Below are positions 35,256 through 47,524 of a DNA stretch of 64,000 nucleotides, piece by piece; within the stretch, counting starts at the first letter, position 1, and each line of letters starts with the position of its first letter. This stretch comes from Symsagittifera roscoffensis (taxonomy: Eukaryota; Xenacoelomorpha; Acoela; Convolutidae), in NCBI RefSeq assembly GCF_963678635.1, contig NC_087067.1, forward strand, positions 40,632,379 through 40,696,378. Direction: 5' to 3'. The notes beneath the pieces were generated by a model. It saw only the letters and a list, made by a program, of their open reading frames with translations. It made no database searches and was not told where the DNA came from. The position numbers and the translations under genes are program-made.

Positions 35256-35877
35256 CAGTGCCGAAGTGTATTAGTGCCGAAACGTAAAATTGAATACTGT
35301 TTTGACTGTTCCCAAATGGTGGCGTTATCCTCATGATCGAGGGACCGAATGTTGGAAATATATTTTCTTTTTATTTCAGCCAATCAGAATTAAGTCTTCA
35401 AAAACCTAAATGAAAACGCAAAAATCTCAAATAAAACGAATCAAAACAGGCCAAAAAAATTAACTTTGACCAATCAGAAAATAAGCGGAAACATAATTTT
35501 TTAAAACTTGCGAAATTGAAGTCGAGCATTGGAAAAAAAACCTCAAATCAATTTGAAAAAAAAAAAATGAAAACGAAGCAATTTTTTCTGTTATATTTGC
35601 ACGACTTGTACAGTAAATCTTTGCTTTGCTGCTATAATTCGTTTTCTGTTGACAAAGACTTTGGTTATTAGTAAAAATCATGCAGCCAATAGAAACGTCT
35701 AGCGATTCTGATTGGATAAAAACTTTCCATCATTCGGTCCCTCGATTGAAAATTTTATTTGATGTCGTTTGTTAAACAGACATAAGTTCACCAAGCGGGA
35801 TCAAAAATTTTTATGAACAAACAATTAGAGCAAATTGAACACATATTCAGATTAGACACTGCTGTAATTCGGCACTG
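35256..35877. mobile_element. Nested terminal-inverted-repeat element (MITE-like)
   Basis: The outer termini CAGTGCCGAA (35,256-35,265) and TTCGGCACTG (35,868-35,877) are perfect inverted repeats. Inside lies a second, longer pair, ATCGAGGGACCGAATG (35,336-35,351) and its exact complement at 35,731-35,746, followed by GGAAA/TTTCC and CCAATCAGAAT/ATTCTGATTGG. There is no transposase frame. Whether these are two nested elements or one with bipartite ends is unclear; no convincing target duplication is visible. Confidence 0.6.
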
Positions 35878-37160
35878 TCGAACGGCCCCGAAAACTTATT
35901 ATCGATATAACCGGTCGTGGCTTGTCTTCAAAAAAGTCTGATTATTTCCATCCGACTTGAAGCTTTTCGAATGAAATTGCTGCCCGTTTTAACACAACTA
36001 ACACAATTAACAATTGACTGCGCCAGTAGCACAGTTAGCATTTCATTAAAAGTTCTTGAAAATGGATAAGATGAAAATTATGAGGAAAATTGTTTTTTAA
36101 CACATTTTTTTAATTCAAGAACTTAATTTTTTTTTCAAACTTATTTTAATTCAAGGAAAAAACGTAATGCACAGTTTATAGTTTCTCTACTTTCAATTAT
36201 TTTTACGACGAAATAGTCAAAAAAGCAAAAACAGAAAAACTTTGTTGAAAGACAGGAATGATCTTATTTTTTTCTATTTCGTTAACAAATGTACCAAGCG
36301 CAGTCTCTAAAATCAATTTGACTGGCAGATTTTAAAAATCTGCTTTAGAATTAAATTGCAAATAAAAAACATATAAACTAAGACGTAATATACTGTGATA
36401 ATATTTTTGCCTAATTTTGTTCTCTATAAACTCTATCGAATTCGGTCTATATCTTAACTAATCTGTTACTTCTCTCAGATTTGATTTCAACTTCGAAACG
36501 AGTGAATGAATAGTTAAGTTGGTTAGAAAGAAATGAAAAACGGTTCGTCCATACAATTAGTAGAAGTTTTCAACATTTTTTAAACCTACCTTAGAATAGA
36601 AAATAGTTTTTATCTGAAGGACTAAACACGATTATGTTGGGCGAGCAGCTCCAAGACTACAACTCAAACCACTTATTGATACCTAGTGGTCCAACACACA
36701 GTAGTACCTAGTGGTCACATTTGTTTAAACTAAAATTAGTACTTGCAGATTATTAATTCTCTCTAATCCAAACCCTCATTCGTTTGAAACCCTCTGCCTC
36801 AAAAAATTTCAGTTAAATTTTTTATATAAAGGGAAAATACTAAAATGAGTGAAAAGTTATAAAGGTTTAGAATGAAGATGATTATAATGTACTTTTTGTG
36901 GTAAATAGTAAATTTTTTTGTAGTTTTTAGTAAATATGTAGTTAATTAACAGTTTCAAGGGTCCTCAGTTGAGCCTCAAAGGAGTAATTATATTGATTGT
37001 CGGTTGTTTTAGATGGTTGTAAAAATTTCATATTGGCTACTTGACACATCAAAGGCTTTGCTCGAATATAAGGCTTTCGTTATTTTGTGTATTGTACCAG
37101 TTTTCCCTTGTATTTTGATCTACCCGCACTCAGTAAAAAGAGAAAATAATCAATTATTTT
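35878..37160. other. Gene-free stretch
   Basis: Only a small direct repeat is seen: TACCTAGTGGTC twice, at about 36,680 and 36,705. Confidence 0.45.
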
Positions 37161-37189
37161 ACAGTTATAATTGTACTCTTATCAAAATT

Positions 37190-37850
37190 ATAATTAGTTA
37201 TAGGTGACAAATTTAGATATTTAAACGATTTATAATCCATTATAATGATAACTTTTTTTGTAACATTATAATAAATTATATTCAATTGTAATTGAATATG
37301 TTTTTTCCGCAAATCTCTTTCTTTTATAATCCATTATAATATCCTATTTACTTTCAAAATTTTCTAAAAACGAGATATGAGGCTTGTAACTCTTTGGTTC
37401 ATCTGAGCAAAAAAATTTACCAGGAAACAAAAGTTTCATAGACATCCCTTCATATTAATTGAAAGAATACCGCGGTTGGTGAAATATAATTCTTCTATTT
37501 AAATCATGAAACAAAAGCAGTGTGCTAAATTTTGGCGGTCAAAAAAACCTAAAATGTACATCATCAAACAAAACAATCAAGAAGAAATGAAAAAACAAAA
37601 ACGTTATAAATTTAAATTGATGTAAAATTTTCCCAATTTTTCACATAAAGCAACGTCTACAAAAAGCATGAAAAATAAGCAATTTATGTGCAAGGTCGAA
37701 GACAAAATGGGCAAAAAAATGGGATTATAAACAAAATATAATCGATTATAATGGATTTTTTTTCGGCAAAACAAATGAATTAGAAACTCGGATAAAAATA
37801 ATTGATTATAATCGATTGTAATGTATTATAATTAATTATATTTGATTTCA
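37190..37850. repeat. Clustered TTATAATCNATTATAA palindromes in two inverted groups
   Basis: TTATAATCCATTATAATG (about 37,229), a second TTATAATCCATTATAAT (about 37,325) and an ATTCAATTGTAATTGAAT palindrome lie on the left. ATAATCGATTATAATGGATT (about 37,739) and GATTATAATCGATTGTAATG (about 37,803) lie on the right in the opposite sense, near a TTTCGGCAAAACAAA / TTTTTTCCGCAAATC pair. Probably a palindrome-rich MITE or its remains. Confidence 0.4.
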
Positions 37851-39022
37851 AAAACAGAGATTTTTTCTCAATGTTTTGTAAAAATGGTACTTAAATTATT
37901 TTTTAATCGATTAATAACGTTTAAAACTGGATTCAGGTAGATTTTTTGTCAAAACACCGTCTGAGAAAAAACACCGTCTTTTGTTTGCTACTTTTGGAAA
38001 AATTGATTGTTCTATATTAGTGGCTATCATTTTTCCATCATTTGATTTACCTGGGATGGTCCATATATAAACAAAAAAAAGTTCTATAAACAAAGCAATT
38101 TTTTGGCAAGTCTACAATTTATCTTAAGAGCAGCACTCTTTTCACAATTACGCTCTACCAAATATACGATTACAATCACAATTACGAAATATAAGGTATA
38201 AGGTCAAACGGGTTTTTTAAAAGTCTGTAAAGACTAAGGCTCAAATAATTTCTTTTTTTAAACTAAAAAATTTATTGCAAAAGTTTTATTGCAAAATTTA
38301 ATTGCAAAAACTTCATAAAACATATCAATTTTGAGACACTTTTTGGCTTACTGTGATTCACTTAATGATTTCGAAATTTTTTTGCTTATAATATTTTTCT
38401 TGAGATGTCAGGAAAAGCGGAATTTTAATCTTCAGTCCAGTTTGTTGCCAGATTCCTAAGCTGCATCACAAGTAGTTGGAATCCAAGGTATTTATGTGAC
38501 GTTTTAATTCTTAATTAATAGATAATTTGGAGCAGTTTTGTTGAGATGAATATATACGAGTTGAGGTGACGCAACCGAGTTTTAATCTGATGTTTGTAGA
38601 AAAAAACAAATGACCACAAAAACTTCAGACTGTACTTGAAACTTTCTGTTCCTTTTTTTGTATAATATAAGATTAATGCTGCAATGAGTTGTTCTTCAGA
38701 AAACCCTGACGAGAAAATTATCTGATTTATATAGGTGAGCATTCTACAGTCACGGGATTTTCCTTTAACCCGGTTGGAAAGGAATTATATAATAATCCAA
38801 ACCAACCAACGCAAGCTTACTAAATACTATAAATCACAACCTAACAGCATGACTAAGAAAAGAGAACCCACAGTACCCAAACTGGATTAACACCAGCTTA
38901 GAACTGGATAAATTATTCTTTTAAAGATTAATTTTAACTCTGAACACAAAAAAAAAAAACACCAAAAAGTCGGAAGACAAACCCAAAACAAACAATTTGA
39001 AGAAAATCTACGAAAGTCTTTT
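37851..39022. other. Gene-free stretch
   Basis: Nothing supported. Confidence 0.45.
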
Positions 39023-39600
39023 CACATTTTTTTTTGTTTTCTCTGCAATTAGTTCAGATAAAGGATTCACCTCTGTGTTTACAACCTCGCTAACATTTTA
39101 AACAAGTTCAGTATATGGGCTCAAATTAGCTCCATGGGAAGCTAATGAGCGTGATTTTCTTTTTATACCGCCAAAAATTAACTTGGTCATATAAGAGTGA
39201 CTTGATCAAGCACAAAAAAAGGATGAAATTTTATGAAATTTTTCACGCTGATGATCGGATTCAGTCACTAAAAAAATGTTCCCGATAATATTTTGGAAAA
39301 AATACTGGTCTAATTCATGCACAGGACTCCCATTAGCAGCTAAGTTGTGTGTATTTTGTGTGCTAAGTTGTGTGAGAAACTTCTGTTTCTCATTTTCTCT
39401 GATATAAGCTCTCAAGAAGTTTTAGTGAATAGTGATTATGTCTTAAGAACAGACTTGACCGTTTCTTGACGCCGGACCATGATACTCTGTTACTTCTGTT
39501 ACATATCAATTTTCAGCGGTCTACAGAGTAAACAGTTCTCCCAGTTATCAATTTCTGACGGCGGCGTTAAAGTGTAATTCAAGCTCGTCTGCTTCCCAAA
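39023..39600. repeat. Imperfect tandem duplication, block A copy 1
   Basis: Shares with 40,050-40,590 (offset about 1,060 bp) the string ATATGGGCTCAAATTAGCTC and the following 100 bases almost unchanged. The rest is more diverged, with indels. No open frame is conserved between the copies. Confidence 0.85.
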
Positions 39601-39806
39601 GAACTAATTTGATTCCATATGTTCAAATTCCTTAAACTGTTTGCCAGGTTGTTTCCAGTGTATCAACATCTACGTGGAAATGATTTTTTTCACAACTATT
39701 ATAGTTTTTCCACTGACTTTTTTAAATTTGGAAAATATTTTCTGCGTGTGAAATCGAAAACAGTACTATTTCTAAACATTTTTATAAGAAAAACGCTTAT
39801 ATTGGT

Positions 39807-40010
39807 TACGAGTGATTCGAAAGATTCCAACTGTCAAAATTGTTAAATTGAAATGGATTATATTGTTATTATTTAATAAAGCATTAAAATCCATTGCAAA
39901 TCAATTTATATTCTGTTTGATAGATCGAGACAATGCAATTCCATTATACTCAATTTTTTCCACTTCAGTGAGATGCGAACTTCAACCCACATAAAGTGTT
40001 TTCTACAACA
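39807..40010. repeat. Block B copy 1 of the same duplication
   Basis: GTTACGAGTGATTCGAAAG (39,807) and ATATTCTGTTTGATAGATCG through CATAAAGTGTTTTCTAC (39,905-40,008) reappear, split, at about 40,595-40,650 and 41,230-41,347. Confidence 0.8.
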
Positions 40011-40049
40011 AACATTTTTTTTGTTTTCAACGAGCAACTGAACGAAATT

Positions 40050-40650
40050 TTTTTCACATTTTTTTGCGTTTTCTCTGCAACTAGTTCAAATAAAGACTTC
40101 ACCTGCTGTGAATACAACCTCAATAACATTTTAAAGAACTTGAATGTCGTAGACATTTTAAAGAGCTTGAATATATGGGCTCAAATTAGCTCCATGGGAA
40201 GCTAATGAGCGTGATTTTCTTTTTATACCGCCAAAAATTAACTTGGTCATATAAGAGTGACTTGATCAAGCACAAGAAAAAGGATGAAGTTTTAGGAAAA
40301 TTTTCACGCTGATGATCGGATTCAGTCATAAAAAACTGTTCCCGATAAATTTTCGGAAAAAAAACAGGTCCAATTCGTGCACAGGACTCTCATTAGCAGT
40401 TATGTTGTGTGTAATTTTTCTCATATTCATTAATATAAGCTTTCAAGAAGTTTTAGTGAATCGTAAATATGTCGTAAGTACAAACTCGACCGTTTCTCGA
40501 CGTCAGACCATGTTTCTCTGTTAATTCTGTTATTCATCAATTTTCGGCGGTCTAAAGAATAAACAGTTCTCCCAGCTATCAATTTCACAAATTAGTTACG
40601 AGTGATTCGAAAGGTTCCATTTGCCAAGATTGTTAAATTAAATTGATTAC
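40050..40650. repeat. Block A copy 2 and first part of block B copy 2
   Basis: Second copy of the duplicated sequence. Block B is interrupted after ATTAAATTGATTACA and resumes about 570 bp later. Confidence 0.8.
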
Positions 40651-41221
40651 AAAAACCAACAAAAATTGTCATCGATAACCACTTTGAAGTTTTTTCTCGG
40701 TATAGTTATTTTTCGTGCTACACCAATCAAATGACAATCGAAACTCATTATTGCTTCTACTTTAGAAGTGACACTTTTTTAGTCTTGTTAATAAACTTAA
40801 TTGTTGACAAATTTTTCATAGTGTGGCACTGCTTGTGAAGCTTTTTGTTTAATTGCATTTTATTTGAGCAACAGTGCGACCGAAAGTTATGGCTCAGTCA
40901 TTTTTATGCTGCGTAATTTTATGTTGAGAGTACAAAAAAGTTTGTTACCAACTTCTTCAATGAACCTGTTAAGTGTCGATTGGCAACATCAATTTTACCG
41001 GGGAAAAATTGTAGGTTATTTTTGTAGTTTTCTTGCACATTTCCAATCTGTTTGTTACTCGTGTGTTCTTTGCTTCAATGTAAACTTCTTCTTCTTCTTC
41101 TTCTTCCTATCTCTTTCCTTTTTCTTTTTTCTTCTCACCGGCACTGTAGTTCCATGGATAGATATCAAATAACTTTAAGTTTTATGGTCAGTATCTATAA
41201 AATGAAAAAAAATATCGATTG
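40651..41221. other. Sequence interrupting block B copy 2
   Basis: About 570 bp absent from block B copy 1, so an insertion here or a deletion there. It contains a polypyrimidine (TTC)n stretch at about 41,086-41,140. The 102-codon frame across it (40,864-41,172) is largely a Phe/Leu run from that stretch. No terminal repeats were found. Confidence 0.5.
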
Positions 41222-41348
41222 TAATTAAAATCCAGTGCACATCAATTTATATTCTGTTTGATAGATCGATACAATGCAATTCCATTATACTCAATTTTTT
41301 TCTCTTCAGTGAGATGCGAACTTTAACCCACATAAAGTGTTTTCTACG
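41222..41348. repeat. Second part of block B copy 2
   Basis: ATATTCTGTTTGATAGATCG through CATAAAGTGTTTTCTACG, closely matching 39,897-40,008. Confidence 0.8.
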
Positions 41349-41879
41349 TTTCAAACTAAAGCTGGTTGTTTCTTGATAAATTTCAACTTTTTTCTGCACT
41401 TTTTTTTAAAAGTTGTTACTGTTTTTTTATTATGTTTTTCTGTTTTTGAGCATTCTAAGATTCTTTTTTAGTTTTAAAGTTTAATTAGTTGCGATTCTAT
41501 AGGCTTATCTTTCAGATGAAAAATTTTCTGCTGATTGCAGAACCTTCTGTTTTGATTAGTCATAAGTTTGCTTAAAAACTATGCTAGCTGGGGCTTGTAA
41601 AACAAATCCTGTTTTCATCGGATTTGTTGTAATTTTGATGAAAACAAACTGGAATGAAAAATAACTGATGAAAACTAAACAGGAAAAAATTTTACTTCTT
41701 AAATATTTTTAGAATAAGAATTTTGATAACTTTTTTCGTCTAATTCGTGTAAAAAAAATTTGAATTTAGTTGAGAAAGAAAGAATAGGCTTTAATTTTCT
41801 GTTCTGTAAGTATCTCTTTCTCGCCCAAACCTAATTTTACACTAAAAAAGCAGCAATGAAAATTTTTCTAGGAACTAGC

Positions 41880-42424
41880 AAAACAAACAAACAATTTTAA
41901 AAAAAAATTTTGCGCAGGCAAAATTGAAGTTTTTGTGTGCTTGACGTAGTCCTGGATGAACAAATGTTAGATTGTGTTCTGTTTACTTTTAGATATTTTT
42001 CTTCAAAAAAGCTTAAAACCCATATTTTTGCCATTTATGTATGCTTTGATCAATGCGTAATTAACTAAAAATTTAATGCTTAAATCACTATTCGTTGAAA
42101 AGATTTGCCAACCTTTAAAAGTTTGATTTTTTCAAAATACCACATGTGTAAAACTACTCTCAGACAATTCATGTCCTTTCCAATGCATTGTATATGCACG
42201 ACGGCGTTCAAACGTTTGGTGACTCTATTTATAAGTAAACTAAAAGTTTTGTCACTTGCGAACACAACCCAAATACTTTGAGAGTAAAATCAAATTAAAA
42301 AAGTCTAAATGCTAGTCATACAAGTTCCATTTTTGAAAAACCATAAATCATAGACTTTTCATGCAGTTTTCTGTACTTATGGAATTGCATGAAAAGTGTA
42401 TGAGTAGCCTTTTTGGTCAACCCT
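41880..42424 (-). mobile_element. Possible truncated relative of the 50.3-51.3-kb MITE
   Basis: GTGTGCTTGACGTAGTCCTG near 41,935 parallels GTGTTTATAACGTAGTCCAC near 50,740 inside the other element. The segment ends with GTATGAGTAGCCTTTTTGG and TCAACCC, resembling that element's TCAACCCG end. Within it, AGACTTTTCATGCA and TGCATGAAAAGTGT form a hairpin (about 42,350-42,403). The left terminus is not found. Confidence 0.4.
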
Positions 42425-43570
42425 TATATCTCTTGTCTTCTCTAGCTCTAATATTTTTGTTTAAAAATTTTGTTTGAAAATTCTTCGCATTACTGAGCTA
42501 GTCTTAATTTTTGCTCTCGGTGCTTTAATTTTCAATAGCCAAAGCAATCGCGTGCAGTCTGATTTGATTTCTGATACCATTTCAAAAACATTGTTGCTCA
42601 GACAGCAGTTGACACTTTCTGTTCTTGTTTTTTTTTTAGAAAAATAGAGTTTATTGTACAATCATTTTTCCTTAAAAAATCCTGAAGTGAACTTTATATA
42701 TGTGTTATCTACATGTACAAGAAGAGTATTTTTTCTTGCACAGCTAATCTAATATTTTCACTGATTTTTTTGTAAAAATATGCTTTTATGAGTCCTTTCA
42801 AAAAAGTAAAGTACTACTGCTAAACACTTTCAGAAAAACCTTTGAAATGTCGTGCAAATCCAAAACGTATACGTTACAGAAAAATTAGTAAATGGAAGTT
42901 TTCACATCAACTTTTTTCTTCATTTTCTAAGCATTGTAATAACTTAACACGGTTGAGGAAACGCTCATTTACGCTGTAGAGCATTAAATCTCGTTTTTTA
43001 TTTAAAGAAAAATAAAGATTTTTCCAAATTTTGGTTTTTTTATTTGTGAGACGCAGTTGGGATACATGGAAAAAACTTTTAACAAAAACTTCGGTATTCC
43101 TTTAAATTGTTTCCGAACTATGAAATTAAAATTGCATAAAAATGAAAATTATTATTATTTTTTGTTATCTATTTGAGTCTGCAAACTGTTTTAAGATTTG
43201 GGTACTTTTGAGGTTCAATAAATAGTAGAACCGGCAAGTATAAATTAGGAGGAGAAAAATTTTTAAGGAAAAAAAATGTTTTCAGAGAAGTTTGAGTCAA
43301 ATTGGCTGCTCAATATAACTGAATTTCGGAAGGTACAGGCGGGATAGCTCGTCGGTAATTTTGCCTGGACACACCTAGCAGCTGTTCTTTTGTTTTAAAT
43401 GGATTTTGAGCCACTTGTTTTTTTGATTGTGAATTTTGATTGCAATTGAGTACAAAAATGGTTATTGCAATTCACTTCTATGTGCTAAAAAAAAATTTGT
43501 GTGACATGTATCTGACATTTGAATCCATTTAAAAATCAAACTCATTTAAAAAAAAACAAATAATGCTATT
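42425..43570. other. Gene-free stretch with a tRNA-like patch
   Basis: CGGGATAGCTCGTCGGTAAT at about 43,341 resembles a Pol III A box, but no B box follows. It may be a SINE head fragment. Nothing else is supported. Confidence 0.3.
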
Positions 43571-44061
43571 TTGTTCCGACCTTCATGACAAAAACAACAG
43601 AATATTTGTGTTCGGGTGATTTTTTTTTTCAGACAAATTTTGATTTTTAACTAGCTATTTTTGACAAAATTTGTTTATATCATTCAAAAGGTAATGTTGT
43701 TCTAAGCTCAACTTTAAAAAAATATTTTGACTGTGATCTTTTTTTTGTAAAGCAATGGGGATTTAAAGATTGCCATTTTGGTTAATTTGGGACCCTTAGG
43801 CGCTGCTTATGCGTAAGTGGAGATTTAATCCGTCTTAGAAATCATTCTAAAATAGTTGCAGCAGGCCATTTGCCAAAATTTCTATGTTACTAGAAACGGA
43901 ATCTACTGCTTGGTACTTTTGTACGCTTTGAGTTTCAAAATATATACCCAAATCTTTTTTTTGAAAAGTTCATATATTGTTTTAAAAACGAATGCTGCCT
44001 GATAGAACTTATATAGCAGTCGTAACACTTGGGGCTTCGCCTTGATAAAAGCAGTCTGGTT
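43571..44061 (+). mobile_element. Helentron-like element, copy 6 (older)
   Basis: TTGTTCCGACCTTCATGACA at the 5' end. A central core deletion has lost the GCGCGATATAATTCGCGC stem. The 3' end is decayed: GCAGTCGTAACACTTGGGGC, TTCGCCTTGATAAAAGCAG, TCTGGTT. More diverged than copies 1-5. Confidence 0.7.
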
Positions 44062-46789
44062 CATATATCAAATTAAACTAGCAACTAGGCAATTTTAAAA
44101 GAAACAGCTTCTTCTAAGACTTAAAATTATGCGTTGAAGCTGGATTCTGAAGAAACTTGGCTACGCATTTGCTGAATTATTAAATTTTCATACCGGACTT
44201 TTATTCAATTTGTTTTGTGCAGAATCGATGATGGACAAATTTTTCAATTCTTAAACGGATTGGTTATGTTTCATGGACAGGCTACTTCGAGATTTGAATC
44301 AATGTGAAGATCAAAAAATTCTTCTTCACGCCAACGATACCTGAAGTACGATACCAAAAATGATGGGAAAGAAGATCATTACCTTTTCAGACGGCATGTT
44401 ATAATTTGCACCAAAACTCAAACAAAAAAAACAAATCTTGAACCAGTAAAACAAATTGAGCTTTTCAAAAAAAAATTGAGAGGTGAATGAGGTGCATAAG
44501 AAAAATAAATAAGGCGAGTAGACAGCCTATAAATTTTCCTACACAAATTAAAGAACACTAACTACTAACTGACATCCAAACAGTTCTATTCAGACTGACT
44601 GCAAAATATTTGTCCAGAAACTGAAATAAATTCCGCTTTTGATGTCTAAATTCTAAACATACGACCTTAATGGCCATAACCTGTCTCGGTCAACGGCTTT
44701 GGAGCCAATCTTTTCGTTCAGTTAAAATAGATACGTAAATGAAACTGTTCAACCTAAATGAATCGTACAATTATATTAATTGTTTTGGAAAGATAATTGA
44801 CACTGCAAAGGAGAATAAAAAAAACTGTATAACAAATCTGTAAATTTCATACTTTAAATTGACATTCATGGTAGTATAAACGTCGAAAGAGCAAAACATA
44901 TTTTCACATAACCTTAAATTAAGACATAGCCTCGGGAATTTAATGGTGATGTTATAAATGAAATAGTAAAAAAAAATGGGGATAAATGGATATTTAGGCT
45001 CTCATGTAAATGAAATAACTAGTAGGAGAAAAAACAAGAAAGTTGCAAGATAGGATTCTTACTAAGTAAGACTCTCAGCGAGATCTCTAAATGCTCATTG
45101 AAGTTCTTTGTTGTCTTCAAGATGTTTTCAAAATTTCTATAAAAAAGGAAAACAACCGTTCACAAATACTCTCATCGAACAATGGCTTGACACTGAAAAT
45201 CTTCTCTTCACATTTCAATGGAAAAAACTGATAATGCATTTTTCTCAAAAATCTGAGCGGCAATAAATTACATATCAGCTAACCTAAAGAAGCAATCAGT
45301 CAGAATGAAAGTGTTCTACACTGAATTTTTTTTACTATTAACAGTTTTCTAATATAACAAAAATCATTCACGCCAAATTCTAGCCGAAATCATTTTTCAA
45401 GAAATTAATTCTGAAATTTTTCTCTTGTGATAAATTGATGTGGTAATGCGGTATCAGAAACCTTTCAGAAGAAAAAGTGATTTGAAAACTAGGCCTGACT
45501 TCATTTATTGTCAGGAAAAACTATTAAATGAGGAATGGTTTAAAGGGAGAAATGGTCGAGAGTAATGATACATCATTTAAAATCATGAGATCAACAAACA
45601 ACGCAATTCTAAAATAACTTCACTTAAAATGATCCTCGTTTTTTGAATTACCATACTGCTAGCATGTGCGCAGGGTTAATTTTTTGCTAATTTGATATCA
45701 CATTAGTACAGCTAAATTGAATGCGTTCTAAACTCAATGAAAAACAAAAAGGACTTTCAAACAGTAACAAAAAGGAAACAGTAACGAATTTCAAAAAATC
45801 CATTAAACAGAAAATAGCTCACTAGCTCAACAGAAAATGAAAATCAGAAACTCCGGAAAATGTTTTTACAAAAGCCGGCAATTTGTTTCAAAATAACCCG
45901 GAGAAAAATTGAGCAGGAAGATCACGAGTTAGAAAGTTACAAGTTTAACGCAGGAAGATCAGCAACTGAAAGATACAGTCAAGCATCAATTGAATCAGTT
46001 AAACAACCAAAGCTTTGCAGCTAATTTGCAATAGATGAAACACAAAAAGCTACCAAACGATCCATTTAAAACACTGAATCTTTTTAACTAGGTCTGTCTG
46101 TTCGATAGCGGAATTTAGAAAATGAACACTGCTTTTAGACACCAAAGCGAACCTCAACGCTTTTAATTTGTACAGCAGAACTTGGCTTTGAGACGGTGCT
46201 TTCGAAATTTGCGATATTAAGTTTTATTAGCTTTTAGCATTTCACAGACAGCCAGATTGGGTAAAATCCATCTTCATCTATGCACTGCTCATCAATATAC
46301 GCATATCAAACTGTTAACGTTTTTCTAATTGCACAACAACGCTTATTGATGACATTAACCGAACTTTTCTATTTGATTAAATTCAAAAATGCAGCGTTAA
46401 TTCGTTCATAAGCAAACTGATTTTCAAATGTTGAACCCACCTCACTCAAACCTATATGCGGAAAACATCAATTCAACACTTACAAATTTTTATAAATCAA
46501 CTACCGAGCTTATTTTAGCAAGCAATTTGATTTCTGCATAATCTGAAGAAAATGAAAAAAGTATTGGAGTCCAAACTGGGCAACACAGTAGACTTTGAGC
46601 TTATAAGAACTAGTTTAAGAACACTTTGCTATGACTCATACGTTGAAGCAGTCTGTTAATCAATCCAAAACAATTGCTATTATTTTTTACTTGGTTGGGA
46701 ATAGAAAAGTTTCGAGATTTTGCATCCTGATTTTTGCCAAAACACATCAGAAAAAAACTATGAAGATATATTTTGCAGCCCAGCTTGTT
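44062..46789. other. Gene-free A+T-rich stretch
   Basis: No coding frame, RNA gene or structured repeat could be supported. Confidence 0.45.
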
Positions 46790-47173
46790 TCAAAGTTTAA
46801 GTTTATTTCCTGAATGACAAGTGAAAGCTAATTCACTTTTTTTGCAGTGAAAAGTTATCATCTGTTGAAACTTCATTTTCTTTTTTTGAAAATCCATTTC
46901 CCAACTGCTTTTGTCTGAGAATCCCAACCCGAACTCTATTCTGTGATCAGATTTTGGCATGGAAGGTGCAGTCACCTTTTCTTCCATTAGAAATCCCAAC
47001 TTGACTTGTTGACTGGCAGTACTCCTTATAGTAGATATTCTAGACAACAAGAATCTTAGAAACATTGCTTCTTGGTAATCGAAGTAGCAATCACGTATAT
47101 TTTCATTGATGAAAGGATTGTACGCCATTTCAACAATTCTTGACACATAGTGGTTTGATGAACGGGAAAACAA
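46790..47173 (-). CDS. Unrecognised open frame, possible exon
   Basis: The longest open frame of the window (127 codons, extending about 13 more codons upstream to a TGA). It has no canonical ATG at its first codon; the first in-frame ATG lies within EMAYNPFINENIRDCYFDY. Composition is balanced (Asp, Glu, Arg, Met, Ser and Cys), unlike the Lys/Phe/Asn runs of most chance frames here. No domain is recognised, and no membrane segment, signal peptide or repeat is visible. A T-rich tract followed by TGTCAAG on the minus strand could be a splice acceptor. It lies more than 17 kb upstream of the Shaw-type exon on the same strand, so an upstream exon of that gene, an independent gene or a chance frame are all possible. 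Confidence 0.3.
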   Translation of the reverse strand: MFSRSSNHYVSRIVEMAYNPFINENIRDCYFDYQEAMFLRFLLSRISTIRSTASQQVKLGFLMEEKVTAPSMPKSDHRIEFGLGFSDKSSWEMDFQKKKMKFQQMITFHCKKSELAFTCHSGNKLKL

Positions 47174-47524
47174 AAAAGTTGCAAAATGAGTAATTAAAGG
47201 AAAAATTATATTTCAATTTGAAGTTTTCTGAACAGAAAAAGCATTATCTGTTTGTCAAAATTGAAGAAATCGAACCAGAAAGATAATGAAATCGATTTCC
47301 GTTTATTCTCTTTCAAGAAATAATACATTCCGATTTTCATTTAAAACTTCCGATACAAATTGCGTCGCACTTCCTGCTTTTCTAGGAAAATGACTCTGTT
47401 TTGGTTTGTAAAAATATACTTGATTCCGTTTGGTATTGACTTTGTTTTTTAAACTATAAGTATATCATCAAAGTAAAGAAAACAATTTCAATCTAGGATA
47501 AGTTTAAGTGCTATTTTTTCAATG

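Noticed and set aside
39246-39270. CTGATGA core suggesting a hammerhead ribozyme (also near 40,308).
   Set aside because: The second conserved box (GAAA after stem II) and closing helices are not present at the required spacing.
40864-41172. 102-codon plus-strand open frame.
   Set aside because: Much of it is a Phe/Leu run from a (TTC)n polypyrimidine tract, and it lies in sequence interrupting a duplicated block.
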